DNA of 64,000 nt from Oxalobacteraceae bacterium (GCA_013284265.1 JABTBR010000040.1:1-64000); one strand, 5' to 3'. Shown: positions 53,801-62,705, counted from the first letter of the stretch. Made by a program: numbers and translations. The notes: generated by a model from the letters alone, not told the origin.

Positions 53801-56800
53801 GCGTGGTCGATAAGCCCTTCAGCTGGGCCGTGGCCAGTGCGGCGATCTGGGCCGTACCCATGGCCTGGATCTGCTCGGTGCCGAAGGCGGCGATCTGGTT
53901 GCTGCCCAGCGCGGCGATCTGGACCGTTTTGAAGGCCGCCAGATCGGGCAATTCCAGCGCGTGCAATTGCGCCGTGCTCAGCGAAGCTACTTGCAGCGTG
54001 CTCAGATTGGCCGCCTGCAGGGTGGACAGCGCGACGATCTGGGCGCTGCCGAAGGCCGCCAGCTGGGTGGTGCTCAGCGCGGCGATCTGGCTGGTTTTCA
54101 TCAAGCCCAGATCGGCCGTGTCGATGGCCAGCAACTGATTGCTCGACAGTGCCTGGATCTGGAGCGTGCCCAGATTGGCCAGTTGCGCCGACGTCAGCGC
54201 CGCCATCTGTTTGGTGCTCAGGCCGGCCAGCTGGGCGGTGCCCAGGGCCGCCAGCTGGGCCGTGCCCATGAAGGGAAGCTGATCGGTGCCGATGGCGCCC
54301 AGTTGCAGCGTGGACAGTGCCTGGATCTGCTGGGTCTTGAGGGCGGCCAGGTCGGCCGTCTCGAGCGCGTCGATCTGTTCGGTCGTCAGCGCGGCGACCT
54401 GGGCGGTGGCCAGATTGGCCGCCTGCAAGGTGGTCAGCGCGACGATCTGGGCCGTGCTCAGCTCGGCCACCTGGGCCGTCGCCAGCGCGGCGAGCTGCTG
54501 GGTTTTGAGGGCGGCGAAGTCCAGCGTTTCGAGCGCGCGCAACTGGTCGGACGACATCGCGACGAGCTGGGCCGTTGCCAGATTGGCGACCTGCTGCGAG
54601 CTCAGGGCCACGATCTGATTGCTGCTCAAGCCCTTGATCTGGGCCGAGTTCAAGGAGGCGATCTGGGCCGTGCCCATCAACTGGATCTGTTCGGTGCTCA
54701 GCGCGCCTATCTGCACGCTGTTGAAGGCTTGCAGCTGGGCCGTTTTGAGCGCGGCCAGGTCGGCCGTTTCCAGCGCCTGCAACTGGGTCGTGCCCAGCGC
54801 GGCCAGTTGCAGCGTCGGCAGGTTGGCCGCCTGCAGCGTCGACAGTGCGACGATCTGGTCGGTCGTCAGTGCAGCGAACTGAGCCGTGCTCAAGGCTGCC
54901 AGCTGCTGGGTTTTGAGGGCGGCGAAGTCCAGCGTCTCAAGCGCGCGCAACTGGTCGGTCGACAGCGCGGCCATCTGGGCCGTGGCCAGCGTGGCGGCCT
55001 GGGCCGATGTGAGCGCGACGATCTGGTCGGTGGACAAGCCTTTCAGCTGCGCCGTGGTCAGCGCGCTGGTCTGGGCCGTGCCCATGGCCTGAATCTGGGT
55101 GCTGTCGAGGGCGGCCAGCTGGGTGGTGCCGAGCGCCTGGATCTGGCTGCTCTTGAAGGCGGCCAGATCGCTGTTTTCCAGCGCGCTGATCTGCGCCGTG
55201 CTCAGCGCCGCCACCTGGGCGGTGCTCAGATTGGCGGCCTGCAAGGTGCTCAGGGCCGCGATCTGGTCGGTGAGCAGGGACGCGATGTCGGAGGTGGACA
55301 GGGCCGCCAGCTGCTGGGTCTTGAGGGCGTTGAAGTCCACCGTCTCGAGCGCGCGCAACTGGTCGGTCGACAGTGCGGCGACCTGGGCCGTGGTCAGATT
55401 GCTGGCCTGGTTGCTGCTCAGGGCCACGATCTGGTCGGTCGATAAGCCTTTGAGCTGGGCGCTGCCCAGGGCGCTGATCTGCAGCGTGCCCATGGCCTGG
55501 ATCTGGGCCGTTTCCAGCGCGGCGATCTGGTTGCTCGACAGTGCCTGCACCTGATTGCTCTTGAGGGCGGCGAGGTCGGCGTCGTCCAGCGCCACCAGCT
55601 GGGCGGTGCCCAGCGCGGCGATCTGGGCGGTACCCAGGTTGCTGGCCTGCAGGGTGCTCAGGGCAACGATTTGGGCGCTGGTCAGCGCGGCGATCTGGGC
55701 CGTGCCCAGGGCCGCGATCTGCTGGGTTTTGAGGGCGGCGAAGTCGGCCGTATCGAGGGCGCGCAATTGATCGCTGCTCAGCGCAGCGATCTGGGCGGTG
55801 CCCAGATTGGCGGCCTGGTTCGCGCTCAGGGCGACGATCTGGTCGGTCGACAGGGCTTTGATCTGGTTGCTGCTCAGTGCGGCGACTTGCAGCGTGCCCA
55901 GGTTCTTCACCTGGAGCGTGCTCAGCGCGGCGATCTGGCTGGTGGCCAAGGCTTGCACCTGATTGCTCTTGAGCGCGTCGAGGTCGGCGCTTTGCATCGC
56001 CTGGATCTGGTTGCTCGTCAGCGCGGCCAGCTGGGCGGTGCCCAGATTGGCGGCCTGCAAGGTGCTCAGCGCCACGATCTGGGCCGTGCTCAGCAGGGCG
56101 ATCTGGGCGGTGCCCAGGGCGGCCAGCTGCTGGGTCTTGAGCGCGGCGAAGTCGGCCGTCTCGATCGCTTGCAACTGGTCGGAGGACAGGGCGGCAAACT
56201 GGCTGCTGCCCAGGCTGGCAGCCTGGTTGGCGCTCAGCGCCACGATCTGGTCGGTGGACAGGCCGGCCAGCTGGGCGCTGCCCAGCGCGGCGATCTGCGC
56301 CGTGCCCATCGATTGCAGCTGGACGCTGTCGAGGGCGGCGATCTGCTTGCTCGTCAGGGCCTGGATCTGGCTGGTTTTGAGTGCATCGAGGTCATCGCTT
56401 TCCAGTGCGGCGATCTGGCTGGTGCTCAGGGCGGCCACTTGCTGGCTGCTCAGATTGGCCGCCTGCAGGGTCGACAGCGCAACGATCTGGTCGGTGCTGA
56501 GGATGGCGATCTGGGCGGTCGCGAGGCCGGCCAGCTGGCCGGTTTTCAGCGCGCCGAAGTCGGCCGTTTCCAGGGCCAGCAACTGATCGCTGGACAGCGA
56601 CGCAAGCTGGGCCGAGCCGAGGGCGCCCGCTTGCAGCGAGTTCAGCGCGACGATCTGGTCGGTGGACCAGCCCTTGAGCTGGGCCGTGCTCAGCGCGGCG
56701 ATCTGCGCCGTGGCCATGGTCTGTAATTGTGCGGTGCTCAGCGCGGCGATCTGCGCGCTGCCCAGCGCCTGGATCTGGCTGGTCTTGAGCGCGGCCAGGT

Positions 56801-59800
56801 CGGCCGTTTCCAGCGCCTGCACCTGGTCCGAGTTCAGCGCGGCGAGCTGGCGCGTGGCCAGGCTGGCGGCTTGCAGGGTGCTCAGCGCGGCGATATGGGC
56901 CGTGTCCAGCGCGGCGATCTGCGCGGTGCTCAGCGCGGCGACCTGGGCGCTGCCGATGGCGGCGAAGTCCTGGGTCTCGAGCGCGCCCAGCTGATTGCTG
57001 CCCAGGGCCAGCACTTGATGGCTGCCCAGCGCGGCCACTTGCAGGCTGCTCAGCGCGACGATCTGGTTGGTGCTCAGCGCGGCCACCTGGGCCGTCGCCA
57101 GATTGGCGATCTGGGCCGTGGTCATCGCCTGCAGCTGGTCGGTGCTCAGCGAGGCCATCAGGGACGTGCCCAGTACGGCCAGCTGGTTCGATTTGAGCGC
57201 GGCCAGGTCGGCCGTCTCGATCGCGCCGATCTGGTCGGAATTGAGCGCGGCCAGCAGGCGCGTGCTCATGGCCGCGAATTGGCCGGTGCTCAAGGCAACG
57301 ATCTGGTCGGTGCTCAGCAGGCCGATCTGCTCGGTCGTGAAGGCATTGATCTGGTTGGTTTTGAGCGTGGCCAGGTCGGCCGTTTCCAGCGCGCCCAGCT
57401 GCATACTGTTGAGCGCGGCGATCTGCTGGCTGCCCAGGCTGTTCCACTGGGTGCTGCTCAGGGCCACGATCTGCTTGGTATCGAGTCCCTGCAACTGATT
57501 GGTTTTAAGCGCGGCGATCTGGGCCGTGCCCATGGCTTGCAACTGCGCCGTCAGGATGGCGCCGATCTGATCGCTGCTCAGCACATTGACCTGATTGCTG
57601 CGCAGGGCGGCCAGGTCGGCCGTTTCCAGCGCCTGGATCTGGGCCGTGCCCAGCGCGGCCAGCTGGCGCGTGCTCAGGCTGTTGGCCTGCAAGGTCGTCA
57701 GGGCCACGATCTGGTTGCTGCTGAGCAGGCTGATCTGTTCGGTGCTCAGGCCCACCAGTTGCAAGGTCTTGAGGGCGGCCAGGTCGGCCGTTTCCAGCGC
57801 GGCCAGCTGGTCGCTGCTCAGGTTGACCAGTTGCTGGGTGGTCAGATTGCTGACCTGCGCCGTGCTCAGCGCGGCGATCTGGTCGCTATTGAGTGCCTGC
57901 AACTGGGCCGTTTTGAACGCGGCCACCTGTTCGGTGCCCATCGCTTGCAATTGCGTGGTCAGCAGCGCGGCGACCTGGTCGCTGCTCAGTGCCTGGACCT
58001 GGTTGGTGCGCAGCGCGGCCAGGTCGGCCGTCTGCAGCGACTGGATCTGGTCGGTGCTGAGCGCGCCCAGTTGCCGCGCGCTCAGATTGGCCAGCTGGAG
58101 GGTGGTCAGCGCCGCCAGTTGATCACTGCTCAGCAGGGCGATCTGGGCGGTGGCCAGCGCGTTCAGCTGGTTGGTTTTCAGGCTGGCGATGTCGATGGTT
58201 TCCAGCGCGGCCAATTGATCGCTGCTGAGCGCCAGCAATTGCATGCTGACCAGGCTGCCCGCCTGCAGGGTGTTCAGTGCGACGATCTGGTCGGTCGTCA
58301 GCGCGGCGACCTGTTTGGTGCTCAGCGAGGAAATCTGCGCCGTCGTCAGCGCCTGCAACTGGGCCGTGCTCAGCGCCGCCACCTGGTCGGTGGTCAAGCC
58401 GGGTAGTTGCAGCGTACCCAGCGCGGCCAGGTCGAGCGTATTGAGTGCGCGCAACTGGTCGCTGCTCAGGGCGGCGAGCTGGCGGGTGCTCAGCGCGGCT
58501 GCCTGCAGGGCCGTCAGCGCGGCGATCTGGGCCGTCGTCAGCGCGGCGATCTGATCGGTCTTGAAGGCGGCGACCTGGGCCGTCTTGAGGCTGGCCAGGT
58601 CCAGCGTTTCCATGGCCTGCAACTGGGCGCTGGCCAGCGCGGTCAGCTGGCTGCTGGCCAGGTTGCTGAGCTGGGCCGAACTCAGTGCGACGATTTGCGC
58701 CGTGCCCAGTGCCTGTACCTGGGCGCTGTTCAAGACATTGAGCTGGGCCGTGGTCAGGGCCTGGATCTGGATAGTGCTCAGGGCGGCGATGCCGTCCGTG
58801 CTGAAGCCGCCCATCTGGCTGGTCTTCAGTGCGGCCAGGTCGGCGCTGCTCAGGGCCTGCAACTGGGTGGTATCGAAAGCACCCAGCTGGCGCGAGCTCA
58901 GCGCGGCTGCCTGCTGGGTGGTCAGGGCCGCTACCTGGGCCGTGCCCAGCAAGGCCAGCTGCTCGGTGCCGAGGGCGGCGATCTGGCTGGTTTTCAGGGC
59001 CGCCAGATCCTGGGTCTGCAGGGCGGCCAGCTGGTCGCTGCTCAGCGACACCAGTTGCGCGGTGCTCAGGTTGGCCGCTTGCAAGGTGGTCAGGGCGACG
59101 ATCTGGTCGCTGCCCAGCGCCGGCAACTGGGCCGTGCCGATGGAGGCGATCTGCAGGGTGTTCATGGCCTGCAACTGGCTGGTGCCGATGGCGGCCAGCG
59201 TATCCGTGCTCAGGCTGGCGATCTGCCAGCTGCGCAGCGCGGCCAGGTCGGCCGTCTGCATGGCGGCGATCTGATGGCTGGCGATGGCGGCGATCTGGCG
59301 CGTGCCCAGCGTGGATGCCTGCAGGCTGCTCAGGGCGACGATCTGGTCGGTGCTGACGGCGCCGATCTGGTCGCTCGACAGGGCGTTCAATTGCAGGCTG
59401 CTCAGGGCGGCCCAGTCGGCCGTTTCCAGTGCGGCGATCTGGTCGGTGCTGAGCCAGCCGATCTGGCGCGTGGCCAGGGCAAAGGCCTGGGCCGTGGTTA
59501 GCGCGGCGATCTGGTCGGAATTGAGCACGGCCAGTTGGGCCGAGTTCAGTTGCACCAGCTGGGCCGTTTTGAGCGCGGCGATCTGGGCGGTGCTCATGGC
59601 GGCCAGGAAGGCGGTCGACAGGCCGCCCAGCTGGCTGGTCTTCAGTACGGCGAAGTCGGCCGTCTCGAAGGCGGCCAACTGCTCGGTGCTCAGGGCGTTC
59701 AACTGGCGTGAGGTCAACGAGGAAGCCTGCAGGGTGGTCAGCGCGGCGATCAGGGCGGTCGGCAGCGCGCCGAACTGCGTGGTGCTCAGCGACAGGATCT

Positions 59801-61685
59801 GGGCGGTCTTCAGCGCGGCCCAGTCGATCGTTTCCATGGCGCCCAGTTGCACGGTGCTCAGCGCGGCCATCTGCAGGCTGGTCAGCGCGCCGGCCTGGAG
59901 CGTGCTCAAGGCAACGATCTGGTCCGTGCCCAGGGCCAGCACTTGCTGGCTGGACAGGGCGCTGATCTGCAAGGTGTTCAGCGCCGCCATTTGCAGGGTC
60001 GTCAGCGCGGCCGCATTCGTCGTGCCCAGCGCACTGATCTGCGCCGATTTCAGCGTCGCCACATTGGCGCTGGCCAGCGCCTGGATCTGGTCGGTGCCCA
60101 GCGCCGGCAGTTGCAGGCTGGTCAGGGCCGCCGTTTGCGCGGTCTTCAGCGCGGCGATCTGGCTGGTGTTCAGTGAGGCGATCTGGGCTGTGCCCAGCGC
60201 GGCGATCTGGGTGGTTTTCAGCGCGCCCAGGTCCTGGCTTTCGAAGGCATTCAGTTGATTGCTCGACAGCGAGGCGATCTGGCTGGTGCTCAGCGCGGCC
60301 GCCTGCAAGCTCGTCAGCGCGACGATCTGGTCGGTGCCCAGGCCGCTCAATTGGGCGTTGCTCAGATTGCTCAGCTGCAGTGTGTTCAGGGCGGCGATCT
60401 GCCAGGTGCCCAAGGTAGCGAGCGCGGCCGAATCGAGGCCCGTCAGCTGCGCCGTCTTGATGGCCAGCAGGTCGGACGTTTCCAGCGCCTGCAATTGCGT
60501 GCTGCTCAGCGCGGCCAGTTGCTGACTGCCCAGCGCGGCGGCCTGGGTCGATTTCAGTGCGACGATCTGATCGGTGCTCAGCGCGGCGACCTGTTCGGTG
60601 GCGAGGGCGGCGATCTGGGCGGTTTTCAGCGCGGCCAGGTCCAGCGTGGACAGGGCTGCCACTTGCTGGGTCGACAGGAAGCCCAGCTGGGCCGTGCCCA
60701 GGGCGGCGGCCTGCTGGGTGGTCAGCGCGGCGATGTGATCGGTGCTGAGCGCGGCCAGCTGATCGGAGTCGAGCACGCTCACTTGCAAGGTCGTCATGGC
60801 GGCCAGCTGGGTTGTGCCGAGCGCGGCGATATCGGCCGTTTCAATGGCGGCGATCTGCCAGGTTTTCAGCGCGGCCAGGTCCTGGGTCTGGATCACGGCG
60901 ACCTGGGCCGTGGTGAGGGCGGCCAGCTGGTCGGCGGTGAGGCCGGTAAACTGCAGCGTGCTCAGGGCGATGATCTGGTCGCTGCCCAGGCTGGCCAGCT
61001 GGCTGGTGCTCAGGGCGGCGATCTGATGGGTTTTGAGCGTGGCCAGGTCGGCCGTGTCGAGCGCGGCCAGCTGATCGCTGCTGAGCATGGTGATCTGGGC
61101 CGTGCCCAGGTTGGCGGTCTGCTTCGATTGCAGCGCGACGATCTGGTCGCTGCCGAGCGCGCGGATCTGGCCGCTGTTCATGGCGTTCAATTGCAGGCTG
61201 CCCAGCACGGCGATATCGCCGGTGCTGAGGGCGGCGACCTGGTTCGTCGTCAGCGCGGCGATCAGCCGGGTTTGCAGCGTCGGCGCCTGGGCGCTGGTGA
61301 GGGCGGCGATCTGGTCCGTCGTCAGCGCGCGGAATTGATTGAGGGACAGGACAGCGAGCTGGGTGCTGCGCATGGCAGCGACTTCCTCGGTCGACAGCGC
61401 GGCGACCTGGACGGTTCTGAGCGCGCCGATCTGGTCCGAGGTCAGTACCGCGAACTGGGTGCCGCTAAAGCCGAGCTGAAGCTGTTCCGTGCTTAGCGCC
61501 TGAATATCCTCGGTCCCGATGGCGCGCAACTGGCTGCTGGACAGCACGCTGAGCAGGTCCGTTCTTAACACAGAGACCTGCAAGGTCGACAGCGTGGCGA
61601 TCTCCGCGGTCGTCATTCTCGAGATCTCGAAGGTGGTCAATGCCAGGATGTCGTTGGTGCCTAGACCGGGAATGCTCTGTGTCAT
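47889..61685 (-). CDS. Giant octapeptide-repeat protein 3, probable type I secretion substrate
   Basis: A 4598-aa protein, the largest of the three. The start MTQSIPGLG at 61685 has GAGGAGA about 8 nt upstream. About 540 octads of L-[ST]-[ST]-x-Q-[IV]-x-A run to about residue 4330, with acidic LETADLAA-type octads every 7 and 10 units. The extra-residue Gly octad typical of proteins 1 and 2 appears only in the C-terminal part (QIANGLDTDQ, LLSTGLTTDQ). The C-terminal domain has LILDLDGNG and loops DLNHDG, DSNGDG and DSNADG, then a tail ending WLALPPK. There is no signal peptide and no RTX nonapeptides. It lies 22 kb from the T1SS genes but shares the same C-terminal module, so the same exporter may serve it. 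Function is unknown. Confidence 0.85.
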   Translation of the reverse strand: MTQSIPGLGTNDILALTTFEISRMTTAEIATLSTLQVSVLRTDLLSVLSSSQLRAIGTEDIQALSTEQLQLGFSGTQFAVLTSDQIGALRTVQVAALSTEEVAAMRSTQLAVLSLNQFRALTTDQIAALTSAQAPTLQTRLIAALTTNQVAALSTGDIAVLGSLQLNAMNSGQIRALGSDQIVALQSKQTANLGTAQITMLSSDQLAALDTADLATLKTHQIAALSTSQLASLGSDQIIALSTLQFTGLTADQLAALTTAQVAVIQTQDLAALKTWQIAAIETADIAALGTTQLAAMTTLQVSVLDSDQLAALSTDHIAALTTQQAAALGTAQLGFLSTQQVAALSTLDLAALKTAQIAALATEQVAALSTDQIVALKSTQAAALGSQQLAALSSTQLQALETSDLLAIKTAQLTGLDSAALATLGTWQIAALNTLQLSNLSNAQLSGLGTDQIVALTSLQAAALSTSQIASLSSNQLNAFESQDLGALKTTQIAALGTAQIASLNTSQIAALKTAQTAALTSLQLPALGTDQIQALASANVATLKSAQISALGTTNAAALTTLQMAALNTLQISALSSQQVLALGTDQIVALSTLQAGALTSLQMAALSTVQLGAMETIDWAALKTAQILSLSTTQFGALPTALIAALTTLQASSLTSRQLNALSTEQLAAFETADFAVLKTSQLGGLSTAFLAAMSTAQIAALKTAQLVQLNSAQLAVLNSDQIAALTTAQAFALATRQIGWLSTDQIAALETADWAALSSLQLNALSSDQIGAVSTDQIVALSSLQASTLGTRQIAAIASHQIAAMQTADLAALRSWQIASLSTDTLAAIGTSQLQAMNTLQIASIGTAQLPALGSDQIVALTTLQAANLSTAQLVSLSSDQLAALQTQDLAALKTSQIAALGTEQLALLGTAQVAALTTQQAAALSSRQLGAFDTTQLQALSSADLAALKTSQMGGFSTDGIAALSTIQIQALTTAQLNVLNSAQVQALGTAQIVALSSAQLSNLASSQLTALASAQLQAMETLDLASLKTAQVAAFKTDQIAALTTAQIAALTALQAAALSTRQLAALSSDQLRALNTLDLAALGTLQLPGLTTDQVAALSTAQLQALTTAQISSLSTKQVAALTTDQIVALNTLQAGSLVSMQLLALSSDQLAALETIDIASLKTNQLNALATAQIALLSSDQLAALTTLQLANLSARQLGALSTDQIQSLQTADLAALRTNQVQALSSDQVAALLTTQLQAMGTEQVAAFKTAQLQALNSDQIAALSTAQVSNLTTQQLVNLSSDQLAALETADLAALKTLQLVGLSTEQISLLSSNQIVALTTLQANSLSTRQLAALGTAQIQALETADLAALRSNQVNVLSSDQIGAILTAQLQAMGTAQIAALKTNQLQGLDTKQIVALSSTQWNSLGSQQIAALNSMQLGALETADLATLKTNQINAFTTEQIGLLSTDQIVALSTGQFAAMSTRLLAALNSDQIGAIETADLAALKSNQLAVLGTSLMASLSTDQLQAMTTAQIANLATAQVAALSTNQIVALSSLQVAALGSHQVLALGSNQLGALETQDFAAIGSAQVAALSTAQIAALDTAHIAALSTLQAASLATRQLAALNSDQVQALETADLAALKTSQIQALGSAQIAALSTAQLQTMATAQIAALSTAQLKGWSTDQIVALNSLQAGALGSAQLASLSSDQLLALETADFGALKTGQLAGLATAQIAILSTDQIVALSTLQAANLSSQQVAALSTSQIAALESDDLDALKTSQIQALTSKQIAALDSVQLQSMGTAQIAALGSAQLAGLSTDQIVALSANQAASLGSSQFAALSSDQLQAIETADFAALKTQQLAALGTAQIALLSTAQIVALSTLQAANLGTAQLAALTSNQIQAMQSADLDALKSNQVQALATSQIAALSTLQVKNLGTLQVAALSSNQIKALSTDQIVALSANQAANLGTAQIAALSSDQLRALDTADFAALKTQQIAALGTAQIAALTSAQIVALSTLQASNLGTAQIAALGTAQLVALDDADLAALKSNQVQALSSNQIAALETAQIQAMGTLQISALGSAQLKGLSTDQIVALSSNQASNLTTAQVAALSTDQLRALETVDFNALKTQQLAALSTSDIASLLTDQIAALSTLQAANLSTAQVAALSTAQISALENSDLAAFKSSQIQALGTTQLAALDSTQIQAMGTAQTSALTTAQLKGLSTDQIVALTSAQAATLATAQMAALSTDQLRALETLDFAALKTQQLAALSTAQFAALTTDQIVALSTLQAANLPTLQLAALGTTQLQALETADLAALKTAQLQAFNSVQIGALSTEQIQLMGTAQIASLNSAQIKGLSSNQIVALSSQQVANLATAQLVAMSSDQLRALETLDFAALKTQQLAALATAQVAELSTAQIVALTTLQAANLATAQVAALTTEQIDALETADLAALKTQQIQALSTLQLGAIGTDQLPFMGTAQLAALGTAQLAGLSTKQMAALTSAQLANLGTLQIQALSSNQLLAIDTADLGLMKTSQIAALSTTQLAAFGSAQIVALSTLQAANLSTLQVASLSTAQLHALELPDLAAFKTVQIAALGSNQIAAFGTEQIQAMGTAQIAALATAQLKGLSTTQMVALTSAQLANMATAQVAALSSDQLLAIETDDLGWMKTSQIAALSTSQLAALGSAQIAALSSLQMANLSTLQVAALSTAQIRAIEESDLAALKTAQIATLNSDQVGALSTDQIVALTTAQVAAIGSAQILALSTDQIVALASEDLANMTLAQIAALSTQQVGALEVDDFAAIKTLPLTALSSDQIGALSTDQITALTTAQAGALTTTQVGYLSTKQIQALETADLAAIKAPQIAALSTQQIAAIYSDQLPAMGTVQIAALTSNQMLSLSTDQIVALSTLQVANLSTAQVAGLSTKQLAALEMEDLAAFKTSQIVALTTDQIVALNTDQIMALSTLQAGALTTAQIVSLSTTQIAVMETEDVFALKPAQLAALATRQIAALTVDQLQNLGNSQLQALSSEQLRALTTDQFVALGTAQFGALTTSQISTLGTTQLSVMELEDLAALSTNQILALSTSQLAALNSDQIAALTTAQVSSLATAQLVALSTAQIAAMETEDLLALKTAQFAALGTQQIAAFTIDQLQNLGSLQIGALTSDQLRSLTTDQIVALTSTQVSTLPTAQLVYLGTAQLAALELLDLAAMQTGQINALGSSQLNAFNSDQIAALTTLQFSTLSTALLAALATAQITAMETVDVAALSTTQVGVLTTEQIQALNSDQMANLGSAQIGALTTDQFAALSTTQIAALSTAQVAGLATRQLAALTDDQLAALETQDFAILSSNQLAALTTDQMGAVSTDQIAALTTLQVATLGSAQLLALNSDQLNAFETVDFATLKSSQIAVLDPASVGVLATSLFAALTTAQLTGLGTDQIAALGTDQIVALRTQQIASLSSNQLAALNSDQLQAIETADLNALQAAQLAALNSDQLNGLTSVQFGSLKTSTIAGLSTSQLSTLATDQIVALTTAQSRALGTLQLQALDSDQIAAFETTDLAAFSIVQIASLNSDQVHALLTDQLISLTTAELVALTTNQIANGLDTDQIASLRSAQIAVMLSSQIASLSTDQIVALSTSQTAALSTAAVAALTSDQIGAGLSPDQLAAISTAGIAALKTAQITALTTDQIGALTTAQTFALKTSQVVALNSDQLGAIGTTQLSTMGTAALAALGTELLSTGLTTDQIVALTTAQAASLTTQQINALSSDQIVALETVDLSSLTTRQIAAMSTDQIGILSTIQLNSLSSAELAALTTNQLQYGLSTEQFGALSTDSLNALTTSQIANGVTLDELAALSTDQLNSLKTSQMAALTTVQLGSLATSQIAGLSTYQIAGLASKQMQGLTADQIAALNTDQIESLETQDLAALSLIQYTGLSTLQTAALLTAQVRALTTAQVAAMAPSQTLAFNSDQLGALSTQQIVALSLTALDALNSDQLPGLNSQQMAALSTQQIASLTVTQIPLLGTDQIAALGSAQVAALIADQMYVLSTDQVAALTTAQIGYLTATQLQALSASQVQALGTHQIAAIKLSQITALGADQLNAITTEQLVALTSSQILTLSNTQIALLTAAQVGALTTSQIQALKTSQLPIFDVDQVNALNTLQLGAMSTAQINALSTDQISYLSGAQVAGLTTVQISTLKTSQLVSMSAGQVAALTTDQMPALTTAQVAALTTLQIPAIGIAALDALTTLQFAALKTSQLVVLTTDQIVGMTTDQAMALASASLATLTTNQIVAFETADLAVLSIAQINGFTNAQVAAMSIDQTMALDPGSSRYATPLILDLDGNGITTLSVTAGVQFDIYGNGMAVETGWVGAGDGLLALDLNHDGSINSGAELFGSATSLADGGKARDGYAALAALDSNGDGVISSDDAIFSELRVWVDSNADGVSASGELRTLASLSITSISVVSEAARAQDHGNLIGLSSHYTSADGSEHASADVWFVAKAATQQSALSSKVGGLAQAMTSFATTAANAPATATQPLPAVGGGVTQQVAAMAAALSQFDVNGKPLIGGLISAPAPLGGADGLIKHPQGWLALPPK
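51255..61047 (-). repeat. 408-nt coding super-repeat array of giant gene 3
   Basis: The Asp codon of the acidic octad recurs at exact 408-nt steps from 51255 to 61047. That is 24 steps, or 25 markers, with no net insertion or deletion. Examples are 54111, 54519, 54927, 55335, 55743, 56151, 56559 and 56967. Each unit is 17 octads (136 aa), subdivided 7+10 by a second acidic octad. The period differs from the 651 nt of genes 1 and 2. Confidence 0.95.
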
Positions 61686-61849
61686 ATAAATATCTCCTCA
61701 CGGAAATATATAGTAACTCCAAACGCGGCAATATTGAGAACAGAGCGTTAAAAGTACGGCAAATCATGTACTGAAAACAATGACTTACCTCGCTTTAGAT
61801 AATCAAAATGGAAACAGGGTAAGATTATGTCTATCGATTGCTTAATATA

Positions 61850-62680
61850 ATGATCACCATGTTGCATACACCGAATTCCTTTATTCCCACCATCGCGCCA
61901 CAAGCCCATCCCCAGCCCCATACCTTTATATTCCAGCGCGATCGCGTATTACTGCGCGAGTCCGATCAAAGCTTGCCGGATGCTAGTTTGCTGGCAAGCT
62001 TGGGTATCAGTTCACAGCGCTTGCATCCTGTTGGTCTGTGGCAACAAGACTACTATCAGACGGCCTGGGTCGAGCACGATATGGAAGCGCCGCCCGGTTA
62101 CGTCTTCCTGAGCATGCGCGCCCTGTTCGGCGTGGTCGGCGATGATTTCCTGGGCCTGGCCGGGCGCGCCTGCCAGCTGGCCGAATGGTCGCGCACCCAC
62201 CAGTACTGCGGCGCCTGCGCCACCCCGACCGAGCTCAAGGCCGGCGAGCGCTGCTATACCTGCCCCAGTTGCGGCATGGTCGCCTATCCGCGCATTTCGC
62301 CGGCGATGATGGTGCTGATCCGCAAGGGCGACTCGGTCTTGCTGGCCATGCATACCAATTCTCCCTACAAGCGCTATACGGCGCTGGCCGGTTTCCTGGA
62401 GGCGGGCGAGTCGATCGAGGAAGCGGTGCACCGCGAAGTGTTCGAGGAAGTGGGCCTGCGCGTGCATAACTTGCAGTACTTCAATAGCCAGCCCTGGCCC
62501 TTCCCCCATTCGCTGATGATCGCCTTCACCGCCGACTATCTGGACGGCGAGATCAAGGTCGACGAGAGCGAGATCGCCGAGGCGCGCTGGTTCGGTCCGG
62601 ACGACGAATGGCCGGAGACGCCGATCGGCGTCTCGATCGCCGCCTCGCTGGTCAATGCCCACCGCCCGCCGGGCCGCTAA
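61850..62680 (+). CDS. nudC: NADH/NAD-cap pyrophosphatase NudC
   Basis: A 276-aa Nudix hydrolase that cleaves NAD(H) and removes NAD caps from RNA. The zinc ribbon is CGAC...CPSC around residues 118-140. A YPRISPAMMVLI segment follows, then the Nudix box G-x5-E-x7-REVFEEVG. A downstream SQPWPFPHSLM matches the SQPWPFPxS signature that defines NudC. No strong Shine-Dalgarno marks the start; ATG at 61859 is equally possible. It is divergent from giant gene 3, sharing the AT-rich interval 61686-61849. Confidence 0.93.
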   Translation: MITMLHTPNSFIPTIAPQAHPQPHTFIFQRDRVLLRESDQSLPDASLLASLGISSQRLHPVGLWQQDYYQTAWVEHDMEAPPGYVFLSMRALFGVVGDDFLGLAGRACQLAEWSRTHQYCGACATPTELKAGERCYTCPSCGMVAYPRISPAMMVLIRKGDSVLLAMHTNSPYKRYTALAGFLEAGESIEEAVHREVFEEVGLRVHNLQYFNSQPWPFPHSLMIAFTADYLDGEIKVDESEIAEARWFGPDDEWPETPIGVSIAASLVNAHRPPGR

Positions 62681-62686
62681 AGGGCT

Positions 62687-62705
62687 GGCTTTCCGATAGA
62701 AAGCC
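62687..62705 (+). terminator. Small hairpin after nudC
   Basis: GGCTTTC-CGATA-GAAAGCC forms a perfect 7-bp stem right after the nudC stop, followed by a short T-rich run (CATTTTCT). It is a weak terminator candidate or a processing site ahead of folE. Confidence 0.4.
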
